Part shown: positions 46,505 through 56,534 of the stretch, piece after piece
How positions within the stretch are numbered: the stretch's first letter is position 1
Layout: every line of letters begins with the position of its first letter
Assembly (NCBI GenBank): GCA_002457515.1
Contig: NTJN01000002.1
Span: forward strand, 62,001 to 126,000
DNA length: 64,000 nt
Direction of reading: 5' to 3'
DNA from: Pelagibacterales bacterium MED-G40
GTDB lineage: Bacteria; Pseudomonadota; Alphaproteobacteria; Pelagibacterales; Pelagibacteraceae
Notes under the pieces: generated by a model
Databases searched by the model: none
Seen by the model: only the letters and a program-made list of their open reading frames with translations
What the model was told of the DNA's origin: nothing
Made by a program: the position numbers and the translations under genes

Positions 46505-48324
46505 CTAACCTTTTTTTTTCTAACCCATAAAGTACGACCCACGCTCACTTTGCTTTTTAGAGGTTTTTTTTTATTTTTATCGTCTTTTTTCTCTTCGGTT
46601 AATTTTACTACTTTTGTTGTTTTTTTTTTTAAATCTAATCTTAAATTATCAATCTTGTTTATATTTTCAATTTTATTGACTATTTTTTTATTTTTATTAA
46701 GTAGTTGTATCTTATACTCTGGTACTATAAGAGCTGGATCCCCTATAAATTCTATTTCATAATTAAATTTATTTTCGAAATAATTAATTTCTTTTGATAG
46801 TTTAGAGTCTATATAAAGCTTAATTTTATCTGGAATATTAACATTTATAAATTTAATTTTATTTGTAAATGCCAACATTTCAATTTTTTTAATTATTTTT
46901 AGAGCAAAAGACTCCATTGATAAATTAGTTTCCCACTTAATAGATCCCTCCCGTAATCTTTGTCTCGTCATTTCTAAAAGACCAAAACTACTTATTTTAC
47001 CTATTTGAATTCTTGCTCTATCTCTTCTAATGCTTTCGCGCATTTTTTTTTCTACAATTCTCCTATTATAAAAATTTAACATATCGATAAAATCAATTAC
47101 TATTAGGCCTGATAGGTCTCTTATTTTTATTTGTCTACTAATTTCCTCTGCAGCTTCAACATTTGTATTTAATGCTGTTTTTTCAATATTTGTTTGCTTT
47201 GTTGATTGTCCTGAGTTGATATCTATTGCTACTAAAGCTTCAGTTGGATTTATAACTAAATAGCCACCAGACTTAAGTTTAACTACTGGTTCAAAAATAT
47301 TATTCAGATCTTTTTCAATTCCAACGTCATGAAATAAAGGTATCTTTCCTCTATATTTTTTTATAAATTTTACACTTTTTGGCATAAGTTCTTTCATAAA
47401 AGATTTAGCTTTTTGGTATCCTTCGTTACCATCAACATAAATATTTTTAGTCTCATTATCGTAAATATCTCTTAAAGCTCTTTTGATTATATCTCCCTCC
47501 TCATAAATTAAAGCTGGAGCGTTAGACTCTACAGCTTTATTTTTTATTTGGTCCCAAGTACTAATTGTATTTTGAAAATCCTTTTCAATTTCATTTTTTG
47601 TTTTATTAGCTCCAGCTGTTCTAACAATTACACCCATGCTTTTTGGTATTTCAATATCATTTAAAATACTTCTAATTTTTGATCTATCAGTAGGGTTAAA
47701 TATTTTTCTAGAAATCCCGCCACCTTTTGCGGTGTTTGGCATTAAAACCACATATTTTCCAGCTAGAGAAATAAATGTAGTAAGTGCAGCTCCTTTTTGT
47801 CCTCTTTCCTCTTTTAGCACTTGAACTAAAATTACTTGACCAGGTTTAATCACTTCTTGAATTCTATATCTCTTCAAGCCATAGGAATTTTTAAGTTTTT
47901 CTCTATAATTTTTTTTTGGATTTTTTTCTTCTATTTTACCATTAGTCGAAGAGTCAACTTCTGAAGTTGTTTGTTTATTGTTTCCATTATCAGCAGCATT
48001 TATTTCATCAGGATTTGTGTTTTTTAGATCTTCTCTAATTTTTTCTTCCACTTTTTGTAGTCTATCTTTATCCTCAGTGGGTATTTGATAATAATCAGAC
48101 TGAATATCATTAAAAGCTAAAAAACCTTGTCTTATCCTTCCAAAGTTTACAAAAGCTGCTTGAAGAGAAGGCTCAACTCTACTTATTGTTCCAAGATAAA
48201 TATTGTTTTTAAAATTTAGACGATTCTTATCTTCGTATTCGTACTCTTCAATAGTAGTTTTTGATTTGAGAACGATCCTAGTTTCATCTGGATGCGATGC
48301 ATCAATATATAAATTTTTTTCCAT
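46501..48324 (-). CDS. Ribonuclease E/G family endoribonuclease without zinc link or scaffold domain
   Basis: A 607-residue RNase E/G. The S1 domain begins at [19 protein letters not shown] and is interrupted by a low-complexity insert (about residues 95-150), as in other alphaproteobacteria; the 5'-sensor/RNase H region has [17 protein letters not shown]; the catalytic aspartates are in [14 protein letters not shown] and [10 protein letters not shown]. After [21 protein letters not shown] the CPxCxGxG zinc link that normally follows is missing. The C-terminus is short and basic with no degradosome scaffold. It would process and decay mRNA and rRNA. Confidence 0.93.
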   Translation of the reverse strand: MEKNLYIDASHPDETRIVLKSKTTIEEYEYEDKNRLNFKNNIYLGTISRVEPSLQAAFVNFGRIRQGFLAFNDIQSDYYQIPTEDKDRLQKVEEKIREDLKNTNPDEINAADNGNNKQTTSEVDSSTNGKIEEKNPKKNYREKLKNSYGLKRYRIQEVIKPGQVILVQVLKEERGQKGAALTTFISLAGKYVVLMPNTAKGGGISRKIFNPTDRSKIRSILNDIEIPKSMGVIVRTAGANKTKNEIEKDFQNTISTWDQIKNKAVESNAPALIYEEGDIIKRALRDIYDNETKNIYVDGNEGYQKAKSFMKELMPKSVKFIKKYRGKIPLFHDVGIEKDLNNIFEPVVKLKSGGYLVINPTEALVAIDINSGQSTKQTNIEKTALNTNVEAAEEISRQIKIRDLSGLIVIDFIDMLNFYNRRIVEKKMRESIRRDRARIQIGKISSFGLLEMTRQRLREGSIKWETNLSMESFALKIIKKIEMLAFTNKIKFINVNIPDKIKLYIDSKLSKEINYFENKFNYEIEFIGDPALIVPEYKIQLLNKNKKIVNKIENINKIDNLRLDLKKKTTKVVKLTEEKKDDKNKKKPLKSKVSVGRTLWVRKKKVS

Positions 48325-48472
48325 GTAAATTGAATTCCTTTAATAATTGTATTTGAATTTTTTTTGAAATTTTTCATTTTTATAATATACAAAATTTTAA
48401 CGAAAATTTCATCTTTTATCGTAGATAATAAATGCCTTAAGAAAGCCAAAATTTAAGCATTTAAATTGTTTT

Positions 48473-50821
48473 ATGAAAAGATTTATAAATTATTCAGTAA
48501 AAATAGGAATCGCAGTCGCGATATTTTTATTGATGTTGTTATTTTCTGCTTTTTGGTATTTTTCAGCCGGACTACCGGATTATAAGAAACTCTCAACTTA
48601 TCAACCGCCTGTTTCAAGCAGAGTATATGCAGAAAATGGGAAACTAATTGCTGAATACGCCATCCAGAAAAGACTTTTTATACCGTTTAGCTCAATACCT
48701 AATAAAGTCATTAACTCCTTTTTGTCAGCAGAGGATAAAAATTTTTTTAGTCACCCAGGGGTTGACGCTAAAGGAATTTTAAGGGCAACGATTAGCAACA
48801 TTGAAAATATTTTAAAAAATAAGAGATTAGAAGGTGCTTCCACAATAACTCAACAAGTTGCTAAAAATTTTTTACTTACTAACGAGGTTTCATTAAAAAG
48901 AAAAATTAAGGAAGCAATTCTTGCATTTAGAATTGAGAAGGCATATACAAAACAAAGAATTCTTGAATTATATTTAAATCAAATTTATTTAGGCGAAGGA
49001 ACTTACGGTGTTGCTGCTGCTAGTTTGGAGTATTTCAATAAATCAGTTAAAGAATTAAATTATTCAGAAGCTGCATTATTAGCAGCCTTACCTAAAGCTC
49101 CAAGCAAATACAATCCTTTTAGATATCCAGAAACAGCCAAGATAAGAAGAAATTTAGTTTTAAATAATTTAAACGAGAATGGATTTATTAATAAAAATCA
49201 GCTTTCAGAATATAAAAAAAGTAAAATTAAATTAAAAAAGAGAAAGATAGAGCTGGTTGATGAAGCAAATTCTTATTCTGAAGAAGTAAGAAGAATAACC
49301 AAAGAAAATTATGGATTTAAAAAGTTATATGAAGAAGGTTTGTCAATAAAAACACCTATAAATTTAAATTATCAAATTCATGCTCAAAATGCTTTAAGAA
49401 GTGGAATAGAGTCATATGACAAAAGACATGGATGGAGAGGCCCAATAACAAATAGATTTAAAGACAAATCTTGGAAAAAAAGAATAGAAGAAAATAAAAT
49501 TGATCCAACATTAGGTTGGAACTTTGCAGAAGTAGAGGAAGTTTCTGAAAGCGGTTTATTTATTAAAATTTTAGAAAATAATGAAAAAAGCAATATATTT
49601 TTAAAAAATATCAACTGGGCAGTTAAAAAAGATATTTTTAAAAGCTTTAAAATTGGCGATATAATTTTTGTTAAAAAAAATAAAAAAAATTTTTGGGAAT
49701 TAAAACAATATCCTAAAGTTAATGGCGCAATAGTTGTGTTAGATCCTTTCACGGGAAAAGTAAAAGCTTTGGTAGGTGGATTTAGTTATAAATCGAGTGA
49801 ATTTAATAGAGCAACGCAAGCTAAGAGACAACCAGGATCTGCATTCAAGCCTTTTGTTTATGCTGCTGCATTAGAAAACTTTTATATGCCCAATTCAATA
49901 ATTCTTGATGCACCATTTGTTGTAGAACAAGGTGTAGGTTTAAAAGATTGGAAACCTGAAAATTACGGTAAAAAATTCTATGGACCTTCAACGTTAAGAA
50001 AAGGCATTGAATACTCCAGAAACTTAATGACTGTAAGGATCTCTGAAAAATTAGGTTTAAACAAAATATTAGAATTATCAAAAAATTTAGATATTTATGA
50101 AGATATACCAGAACTTTTATCTGTTTCATTGGGCTCAGCAGAAACAACTCTATTAGACATTTCTGCTGCTTATGCATCTTTTCCTAATGGAGGAAAAAAA
50201 ATTAATCCAATTCTAATAAATAGAATTCAAGACAGAAGGGGAAAGACAATATTCAGCTCTGACAAAAGAGAATGTAGTGGCTGTGATAGAGTAGGAATTG
50301 ATTCTGAAGAACTTCCAAAAATTATAGATAATCATAAACAAGTTTTTAGTAAAGAGACGGCTTATCAAATGACTTCAATATTAGAGGGTGCTATAAAAAG
50401 AGGAACTGGAAAAAAACTAAGAGATCTTAATGTTCCTTTAGCAGGTAAAACAGGCACAACAAATAATAACTACGATGCCTGGTTTGTTGGATTTAGTTCA
50501 AATTTGGTCATAGGAGTGTATATAGGATTTGATCAACCTAAGTCTTTAGGCCGATATGAAACTGGAGCTAAGGCAGCATTACCTGTTTTTAAGAACTTCG
50601 TTAAAAAGGCTCTCTATAAAGAAGATTTTAAAGAATTTTCAATACCTAATACAATTTACTTTGCACCTATAAATTATAATTCCGGAGAGTTCGATAATTT
50701 TGAAAATTCAAAGGCTATAATTGAAGCATTTAAACAAAGAGATATAAACAATATGAAAAATAATAGTTTAGATAGTAAAAGTAATTATGGTAAATTAGTT
50801 AAGTTTAGGCAATTTTACTAA
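48473..50821 (+). CDS. mrcA: Penicillin-binding protein 1A, bifunctional
   Basis: A 782-residue class A PBP anchored by an N-terminal helix (about residues 10-32). The GT51 glycosyltransferase domain has SAEDKNFFSHPGVD and GASTITQQVAKNF; the transpeptidase domain has the acyl-enzyme Ser in RQPGSAFKPF, the SRN motif in EYSRNLMTV and KTGTT near the end. It polymerises and crosslinks peptidoglycan in the periplasm. An amidase gene often found between RNase E and mrcA is absent. Its stop overlaps the prfB start by one base. Confidence 0.96.
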   Translation: MKRFINYSVKIGIAVAIFLLMLLFSAFWYFSAGLPDYKKLSTYQPPVSSRVYAENGKLIAEYAIQKRLFIPFSSIPNKVINSFLSAEDKNFFSHPGVDAKGILRATISNIENILKNKRLEGASTITQQVAKNFLLTNEVSLKRKIKEAILAFRIEKAYTKQRILELYLNQIYLGEGTYGVAAASLEYFNKSVKELNYSEAALLAALPKAPSKYNPFRYPETAKIRRNLVLNNLNENGFINKNQLSEYKKSKIKLKKRKIELVDEANSYSEEVRRITKENYGFKKLYEEGLSIKTPINLNYQIHAQNALRSGIESYDKRHGWRGPITNRFKDKSWKKRIEENKIDPTLGWNFAEVEEVSESGLFIKILENNEKSNIFLKNINWAVKKDIFKSFKIGDIIFVKKNKKNFWELKQYPKVNGAIVVLDPFTGKVKALVGGFSYKSSEFNRATQAKRQPGSAFKPFVYAAALENFYMPNSIILDAPFVVEQGVGLKDWKPENYGKKFYGPSTLRKGIEYSRNLMTVRISEKLGLNKILELSKNLDIYEDIPELLSVSLGSAETTLLDISAAYASFPNGGKKINPILINRIQDRRGKTIFSSDKRECSGCDRVGIDSEELPKIIDNHKQVFSKETAYQMTSILEGAIKRGTGKKLRDLNVPLAGKTGTTNNNYDAWFVGFSSNLVIGVYIGFDQPKSLGRYETGAKAALPVFKNFVKKALYKEDFKEFSIPNTIYFAPINYNSGEFDNFENSKAIIEAFKQRDINNMKNNSLDSKSNYGKLVKFRQFY

Positions 50822-51910
50822 TGGAAACTTTTGAATCTAGATTAAATTTATCACAAAAAATCCTCGAGAATATTAGGGGGTATCTTTGAAAAAAATAAAA
50901 TAAAGTCTAAATTAGCAGACCTTAATATTGTTTCATCTAAAGAAAATTTTTGGAAAGATAAAAATAAAGTAAAAAAAATTGTAAAAGAAAAAAAATTATA
51001 TGAAAATATAATTAATTCATTTCAAAGCTCTCAATCAGAAATATCAAATTTAAAAGACCTTTACTCTTTAGCATTGGAAGAAAAAGATGATGAAATTTTA
51101 AAAGATTGTGAAAAAAAAATAAATTTAGTTTTCAACGATCTTAAAAAAAATGAAATTAATTGTTTTTTATCGGGAGAAAATGATGGTTTAGACATTTATC
51201 TAGAAATTCATGCCGGTGCTGGAGGGACCGAAAGTCAAGACTGGGCAGAAATGTTAAGAAGAATGTATTTAAAATGGTTTGATAAAAAATTTTTTAGTTA
51301 TGAAATAATAAGTGAACACAAAGGTGAGGAGGCAGGTATTAAATCTTGTACTTTAAAAGTTAATGGAGATTATGTTTATGGATTAATGAAAAATGAGTCG
51401 GGTGTTCATAGGCTAGTAAGAATATCACCTTTTGATAGCGGAGCACGTAGGCACACGAGCTTCGCAAGTATTTGGGTTTATCCAGCTATTGACGATGAAA
51501 TTGATATTAAATTTGATGAAAAAGATTTAAGAATAGACACGTATAGATCCAGTGGTGCCGGAGGTCAACATGTTAACACTACTGATAGCGCAGTTAGGAT
51601 CACTCATATTCCAACAAAAATAGTAGTACAATGTCAGAATGAGAGATCTCAACATAAAAATAAGGAAACTTGTTACAAGATGTTAAAAGCAAGACTTTAT
51701 GAATATGAAATGCAAAAAAGGGAAAAAGAAAATCAAAAAAATATGAGTAGTAAGACCGATATTGGATGGGGGCATCAAATTAGATCGTATGTTTTACAAC
51801 CATATAGGCTAGTCAAAGATTTAAGAAATAAAGTTGAGAATACCAATCCAGAAGATGTCCTAAACGGAAATATTGATCAATTTATTGAGGCAGGGTTATT
51901 TAAATCATAA
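50821..51910 (+). CDS. prfB: Peptide chain release factor 2 with programmed +1 frameshift
   Basis: RF2 terminates at UGA and UAA. Reading begins at ATG 50821, runs 22 codons to CTT followed by an in-frame TGA at 50887-50889, and continues in the +1 frame from base 50888 to 51910, giving 362 residues (E. coli 365). The frame-two part has SGVHRLVRISPFDSGARRHTSFA with the SPF tripeptide anticodon and the SGAGGQHVN peptidyl hydrolysis loop. Starting only at the downstream 51074 would remove an essential N-terminal domain. It overlaps mrcA and the AsmA-like gene by one base each (TAATG). Confidence 0.96.
50875..50889 (+). promoter_or_regulatory. prfB autoregulatory frameshift site
   Basis: AGGGGGTATCTTTGA contains the Shine-Dalgarno-like AGGGGG, the slippery CTT-T and the in-frame TGA with the same spacing as the E. 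coli RF2 site. Low RF2 lets the ribosome slip +1 past TGA and make RF2. The base after TGA is A, not the usual C. Confidence 0.95.
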
Positions 51911-54117
51911 TGAGAAGAATCATTCTATCATTTTTAATTTTTGTTTTTTTTATTTTAATTGTTTTTACACTATTTTTAGCAACTAAAGGCTACGAAACAG
52001 ACAGGTTCAATAAATTTATTTCAAATGAAATTGAAAAAAAAGAAAAGAATCTTAATGTAGATTTAACAAAGATAAGAGTAAAAATTGATTTAAAAAATAT
52101 AAATTTATTTTTAAGCACTAAAAATCCAAAAATAACCTATTATAATGCTTACTTACCAATATCAGAATTCAGTGTTTACTTGGATTTCTTGTCATTATTT
52201 AAAACAAATCCTAGAATAAAAAAAACTTTAATTTTGACTGATGAAGTAGACATTTTAGATTTTAAAAAAGCTGCAGCTAGTATAAAGCCATCTAATTTTA
52301 AAAGTTTCCTTTTAAATAATATTAAAAAAGGAAAATTTAAAAGTGATATAGATCTCACGTTTGGAGAGAATTTTGAAATTAGTAACTATCAAATAAAAGG
52401 ATATTTTAAAAATACCGATGTTTTATTTAATAAAAAAATAAAAATAAAAATTGAAAATTTAAATTTTATTGCTGACAAAGAAATAATTTTAGTTAATTCT
52501 ATGAAAGGAAATATAGATGGAATCCCAATAACAAATGGAAACGTAGAAGTAAATATTAAAGAAGATTATACTATTTCAGGATCAATAAATTCTATTGTTG
52601 ATTTAAATGAAAAAAAGTTAAGAAAACTAATACCTAAAAATGAAAATTTAAAATTTTTAAAAAATGAAATTGATTTATCAGTAAATTCAATCAATAATTT
52701 TAATCTAGTTTTTTCTAATACACTCGAACTGAAAGAATATAGTTATACTTTAGATGGAGTTATTGAAAATGGTAAAATTAACTTAAATAATGCATATAAA
52801 AGTAAATTTTTAAATAATGATATCGAAACTCTAAACCTAAAAAAAACTAATATTAAATTTCTTTTAGATAACAAAAAAAATATTTTAGAGGTAGAAGGCA
52901 ATTATAAATTGAATGACAATAAAGATTATGAAAGCTTTAAAGTTAAAAATGAATTAAAAAATAAAATAGTAAATTTAAATATCAGTTTAAACTTAAAAGA
53001 ACCTTTTTCATTAGATTTAATTAATTATAATAAAACATCTGATAGAATAGGAAAAATTCAAGCAGATCTTTCTTTTGTTAATAACGGAATAAATATAAAT
53101 AGCATTCAATACAATGAGGGTCAAAGCTTAATTTCTTTAAATAAGTTTGAAATAAATGAAAAAAATCAAATTAAAAAATTTAAAAATATAAAAGTTAAAA
53201 CTTTTATCAATGGCAAGGAGAACAATAATTTTGAAATTCTTTTTGGTAAAAAATTAACTATTAAAGGCAAAAGCTACGATTCCTCAAACTTAATTAAAAA
53301 TATAAATAACAAGGGTAATGACAATTTTTTAAGACAAATAAACAAAGAAGTTAATATAAGTTTTGAAAATATTTTTACAAAATTTACCAAATCTCTAAAT
53401 AATTTTAATTTAATTGGTAAAATTGAAAAAGGTAAATTTGTTAAAATATCATCAAAAAGTGAGTTTTCAGACGATCGGTATTTAGATATATCTCTAAAAA
53501 AAGATCCTAATACTAGAAAAAAAATATTAGAAATCTACTCAGGTTTTGCAAAACCACTGCTCGTAGACTTTAATTTTTTTAAAGGAATTGAGGGCGGGCA
53601 ATTACTGTTCACGTCAATTTTTGATGACAATGCAAGCTCATCTAATCTTCAAATAAAAGATTTTAAGGTTCTTAATGCACCAGCTTTTGCAAAATTACTT
53701 GCACTAGCTGACCTTTCAGGTCCAGCTGTTCTTTTATCTGGTGATGGTTTGGCTTTTGATACATTGGAAATAAAATTTACGGACGATAAGACCGTAAGAA
53801 CTATAGAGGAAATTTATGCAGTTGGTCCCAGCATAACTATTTTGATGGAAGGGTACGTAGAAAATAAGTCAGGGCTTACAAGCCTTAGGGGGACAATGGT
53901 TCCTGCTAAAGAAATTAATAAGTTAATATCTAAAATTCCAGTAATAGGAGATATTTTAATAGGTAAGGAGATAGGAGAAGGAGTATTTGGAGTAAGTTTT
54001 AAAATGAAAGGCCCTCCAGGTAAGATAAAAACTACCGTTAATCCTATAAAAACTTTGACACCAAGGTTTATTACACGAGCATTAGAAAAAAGAAAAAAGA
54101 AAATAAAAAGTAATTAA
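51910..54117 (+). CDS. AsmA-like envelope protein
   Basis: A 735-residue protein with an N-terminal transmembrane anchor (about residues 5-25) and a long beta-rich periplasmic region full of Asn/Lys strands. The C-terminal about 170 residues (KVLNAPAFAKLLALADLSGP, LEGYVENKSGLTSLRGTMVPA-type, IPVIGDILIGKEIGEGVFGVSFKMKGP) match the AsmA-like C-terminal domain found in AsmA/YhdP/TamB proteins, now thought to form bridges carrying phospholipid to the outer membrane. Which member it is cannot be settled by eye. Its stop interlocks with the convergent tyrS (TTAA). Confidence 0.8.
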   Translation: MRRIILSFLIFVFFILIVFTLFLATKGYETDRFNKFISNEIEKKEKNLNVDLTKIRVKIDLKNINLFLSTKNPKITYYNAYLPISEFSVYLDFLSLFKTNPRIKKTLILTDEVDILDFKKAAASIKPSNFKSFLLNNIKKGKFKSDIDLTFGENFEISNYQIKGYFKNTDVLFNKKIKIKIENLNFIADKEIILVNSMKGNIDGIPITNGNVEVNIKEDYTISGSINSIVDLNEKKLRKLIPKNENLKFLKNEIDLSVNSINNFNLVFSNTLELKEYSYTLDGVIENGKINLNNAYKSKFLNNDIETLNLKKTNIKFLLDNKKNILEVEGNYKLNDNKDYESFKVKNELKNKIVNLNISLNLKEPFSLDLINYNKTSDRIGKIQADLSFVNNGININSIQYNEGQSLISLNKFEINEKNQIKKFKNIKVKTFINGKENNNFEILFGKKLTIKGKSYDSSNLIKNINNKGNDNFLRQINKEVNISFENIFTKFTKSLNNFNLIGKIEKGKFVKISSKSEFSDDRYLDISLKKDPNTRKKILEIYSGFAKPLLVDFNFFKGIEGGQLLFTSIFDDNASSSNLQIKDFKVLNAPAFAKLLALADLSGPAVLLSGDGLAFDTLEIKFTDDKTVRTIEEIYAVGPSITILMEGYVENKSGLTSLRGTMVPAKEINKLISKIPVIGDILIGKEIGEGVFGVSFKMKGPPGKIKTTVNPIKTLTPRFITRALEKRKKKIKSN

Positions 54118-55355
54118 TTACTTTTAATTATAAAGTGTTTCTTTTTGCCATAAGATAACTTTATATAATCGTTTTCTTTAAAATCATTTTTATTAACTAT
54201 CTTTTTTTCATCTATAACTAATACATTGTTAATTTTAATACCGCGTCCTTTTATTGCTCTTCTAGCATCACTTTTTGACAAAACAATATTATTCGATGAA
54301 AGGAGATCTAGAATATTTATTCCTTTTTCTAATTCAGATTGAGGTATATTAATTTCAGGTAAGTTTTTACTTATACCAGTTCCGTGAAAAGTTTCTTTCG
54401 CAGTGCCTTCAGATTGTTTAGCAGCTTTTTCTCCGTGTAATATCTTAGTAGCTTCATTGGCTAATAAAACTTTTAGTTTATTAATATCATTTTCACTTTC
54501 TATTTTATTTGATAAATCGTCAAATTCTATTTCCGTAAAATATTTTAAAAATTTTTTTACATCATCGTCAGCAGTATTTCTCCAGAATTGCCAATAATCA
54601 TAAGGTGAGAACATTTTTTTATCTAGCCAAACTGCTCCTTTCTCGGTTTTACCCATTTTTGCCCCCGATGACAAAGTTATCAAAGGAGTTGTAAGTCCAA
54701 ATGATTCTTTCTGTAAAATTCTTCTTGTTAATTCAACCCCACTAACAATATTCCCCCACTGATCTGAACCTCCCATTTGTAAAATACAATTATATTTTTT
54801 AAACAACTGATAAAAATCGTATGCTTGTAAAATCATATAATTGAACTCCATATAACTAAGAGATTGCTCTCTATCCAATCGAAGTTTTACACTGTCGAAT
54901 GATAGCATTTTATTTATTGTAAAATGTTTTCCAATATCTCTTAAAAAATCAATATATTTTAACTTTCTAAGCCAACTGTAATTGTCAACAAAAATTGGTT
55001 TGGTTTTTTTATTTTTAGATGCTAGTAATTTTTCGAAAGTTTTTTTAATACTTGAAATATTTTTTTTTATATCCCTCTGTTTTAAAATTTTTCTAGTGGA
55101 GTCTTTTCCTGATGGATCTCCTATTAGCGTAGTTCCTCCACCCAACAAGACTATTGGTTGATGACCATATTTTTGAAGAAGTCTCAAAATCATGATCTGC
55201 ATCAGACTACCAACATGAAGACTTGGAGCGGTACAATCAAAACCTATATAGGCGGCTATAGATTTCTTACTTAAAATTTCTTTGAGTCCATCTAAATCCG
55301 TGCATTGGTTTAGAAAACCTCTAGAATTCATTTCTGATAAAAAGCTATTTTTCAT
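54114..55355 (-). CDS. tyrS: Tyrosyl-tRNA synthetase
   Basis: A 413-residue class I synthetase charging tRNA-Tyr. The HIGH-like motif is in APSLHVGSLMQ, the KMSKS equivalent is KMGKTEKGAVWLD, and QMGGSDQWGNIVSG binds tyrosine/tRNA. A C-terminal S4-type RNA-binding domain (SKSDARRAIKGRGIKINN) is present. It diverges from anmK with 57 bases between starts. Confidence 0.97.
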   Translation of the reverse strand: MKNSFLSEMNSRGFLNQCTDLDGLKEILSKKSIAAYIGFDCTAPSLHVGSLMQIMILRLLQKYGHQPIVLLGGGTTLIGDPSGKDSTRKILKQRDIKKNISSIKKTFEKLLASKNKKTKPIFVDNYSWLRKLKYIDFLRDIGKHFTINKMLSFDSVKLRLDREQSLSYMEFNYMILQAYDFYQLFKKYNCILQMGGSDQWGNIVSGVELTRRILQKESFGLTTPLITLSSGAKMGKTEKGAVWLDKKMFSPYDYWQFWRNTADDDVKKFLKYFTEIEFDDLSNKIESENDINKLKVLLANEATKILHGEKAAKQSEGTAKETFHGTGISKNLPEINIPQSELEKGINILDLLSSNNIVLSKSDARRAIKGRGIKINNVLVIDEKKIVNKNDFKENDYIKLSYGKKKHFIIKSN

Positions 55356-55412
55356 ATAACTTTATGTGCTAAAGCTACTATTATACAAATATTGCTATAA
55401 ATAAATATAAAT

Positions 55413-56534
55413 ATGTCTCAAGATTATACATCTCTTGGTTTAATGAGCGGAACCTCAGGTGACGGTGTCGATGCCTCGATTATAAGATCGGACGGAAAAT
55501 CTAATTACGAAGGCATATTAGATGAATATTATGAGTACGATAAAGAAATTTATAAAAAAATTCACAATTTAAAGGAAAAAATACACAACCAAAAGGATCT
55601 TAAAAAATATTCAAACGAGCTTAAGTCTTTAGAAAAGGAGATAACTTTATTTCATGCGAAGATTATAACTGATATTCTAAAAGAAAAAAAAGTAGACATT
55701 GTCGGTTTCCATGGACAAACTATTTACCATAATTCACAAGAAAAAATTTCAAAACAATTAGGAGATGGCGTTCTACTGTCTCAATTAATAAAAAAAAATA
55801 TTATTTATGATTTTAGAGTAAATGATTTAAAAAATGGCGGAGAAGGTGCTCCACTAGCTCCAATATTTCATCAGCTTATTGCAACTCATCACAAATTAGA
55901 TTTACCATTATGTATTTTAAATATAGGAGGAATATCAAATATCACTATCATAGGCGAAAAGACAGATACATTAAGTTTATCAAGTAGAGATATCGGCCCA
56001 GGAAATTGCTTAATTGACTCTTGGGTTAGAAAGAATTCTGATCAAAATTATGACAAAGATGGAATTTTAGCCGCCGCAGGAAAAAGAAATGAAATAATTT
56101 TAGAGCAAGCACAAGAATTATTTTCTAATAGACCTAATCAAAATAATTTATCTTTTGATACAAATGATTTCGATGTTTCATTTGCTAGAGGCCTCTCTTT
56201 AGAGGATGGTGCAACGACACTTACAGATTTTACTGCAAGGGTTATTGGCGCAGCTCTATTTTCACTTTTATCTAAAGTTAATAATGAAGTTTTTAAAGTA
56301 TTAATTTGTGGAGGTGGAAGAAAAAACAAAGTTTTAATAGAAAAGATAAAAAAAAATACTTTACAAAATATTGTTATACAGCCAATAGATGATTACGGAA
56401 TCGATGGAGATTTTGTAGAGTCACAAGCTTTTGCTTTTCTTGCAATTAGATCAATATTGAAACTACCAATTTCATTTCCTGAAACAACCGGATGTAGCAA
56501 ACCAACTCTAGGGGGTGTTTTAGTTAAATATTAG
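55413..56534 (+). CDS. anmK: Anhydro-N-acetylmuramic acid kinase
   Basis: A 373-residue sugar kinase of peptidoglycan recycling that converts 1,6-anhydro-MurNAc to MurNAc-6-phosphate. LMSGTSGDGVDAS near the start, GFHGQTIYH, NIGGISNIT, DIGPGNCLID and the ICGGGRKN block are characteristic. Neighbouring anmK to tyrS is common in alphaproteobacteria. No murQ is in the window. Stops interlock with the convergent hydrolase (TTAG). Confidence 0.95.
   Translation: MSQDYTSLGLMSGTSGDGVDASIIRSDGKSNYEGILDEYYEYDKEIYKKIHNLKEKIHNQKDLKKYSNELKSLEKEITLFHAKIITDILKEKKVDIVGFHGQTIYHNSQEKISKQLGDGVLLSQLIKKNIIYDFRVNDLKNGGEGAPLAPIFHQLIATHHKLDLPLCILNIGGISNITIIGEKTDTLSLSSRDIGPGNCLIDSWVRKNSDQNYDKDGILAAAGKRNEIILEQAQELFSNRPNQNNLSFDTNDFDVSFARGLSLEDGATTLTDFTARVIGAALFSLLSKVNNEVFKVLICGGGRKNKVLIEKIKKNTLQNIVIQPIDDYGIDGDFVESQAFAFLAIRSILKLPISFPETTGCSKPTLGGVLVKY

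Noticed and set aside
48216-48449. Small minus-strand frame of 77 codons overlapping the RNase E/G start
   Set aside because: It overlaps the conserved RNase N-terminus in another frame, has no recognisable domain, and most likely is a chance open frame in AT-rich DNA.
51074-51910. A separate 278-residue RF2-like gene starting at 51074
   Set aside because: The frame is continuous upstream to 50888 and joins the 22-codon opening frame at a classical RF2 frameshift site, so this is the 3' part of prfB.
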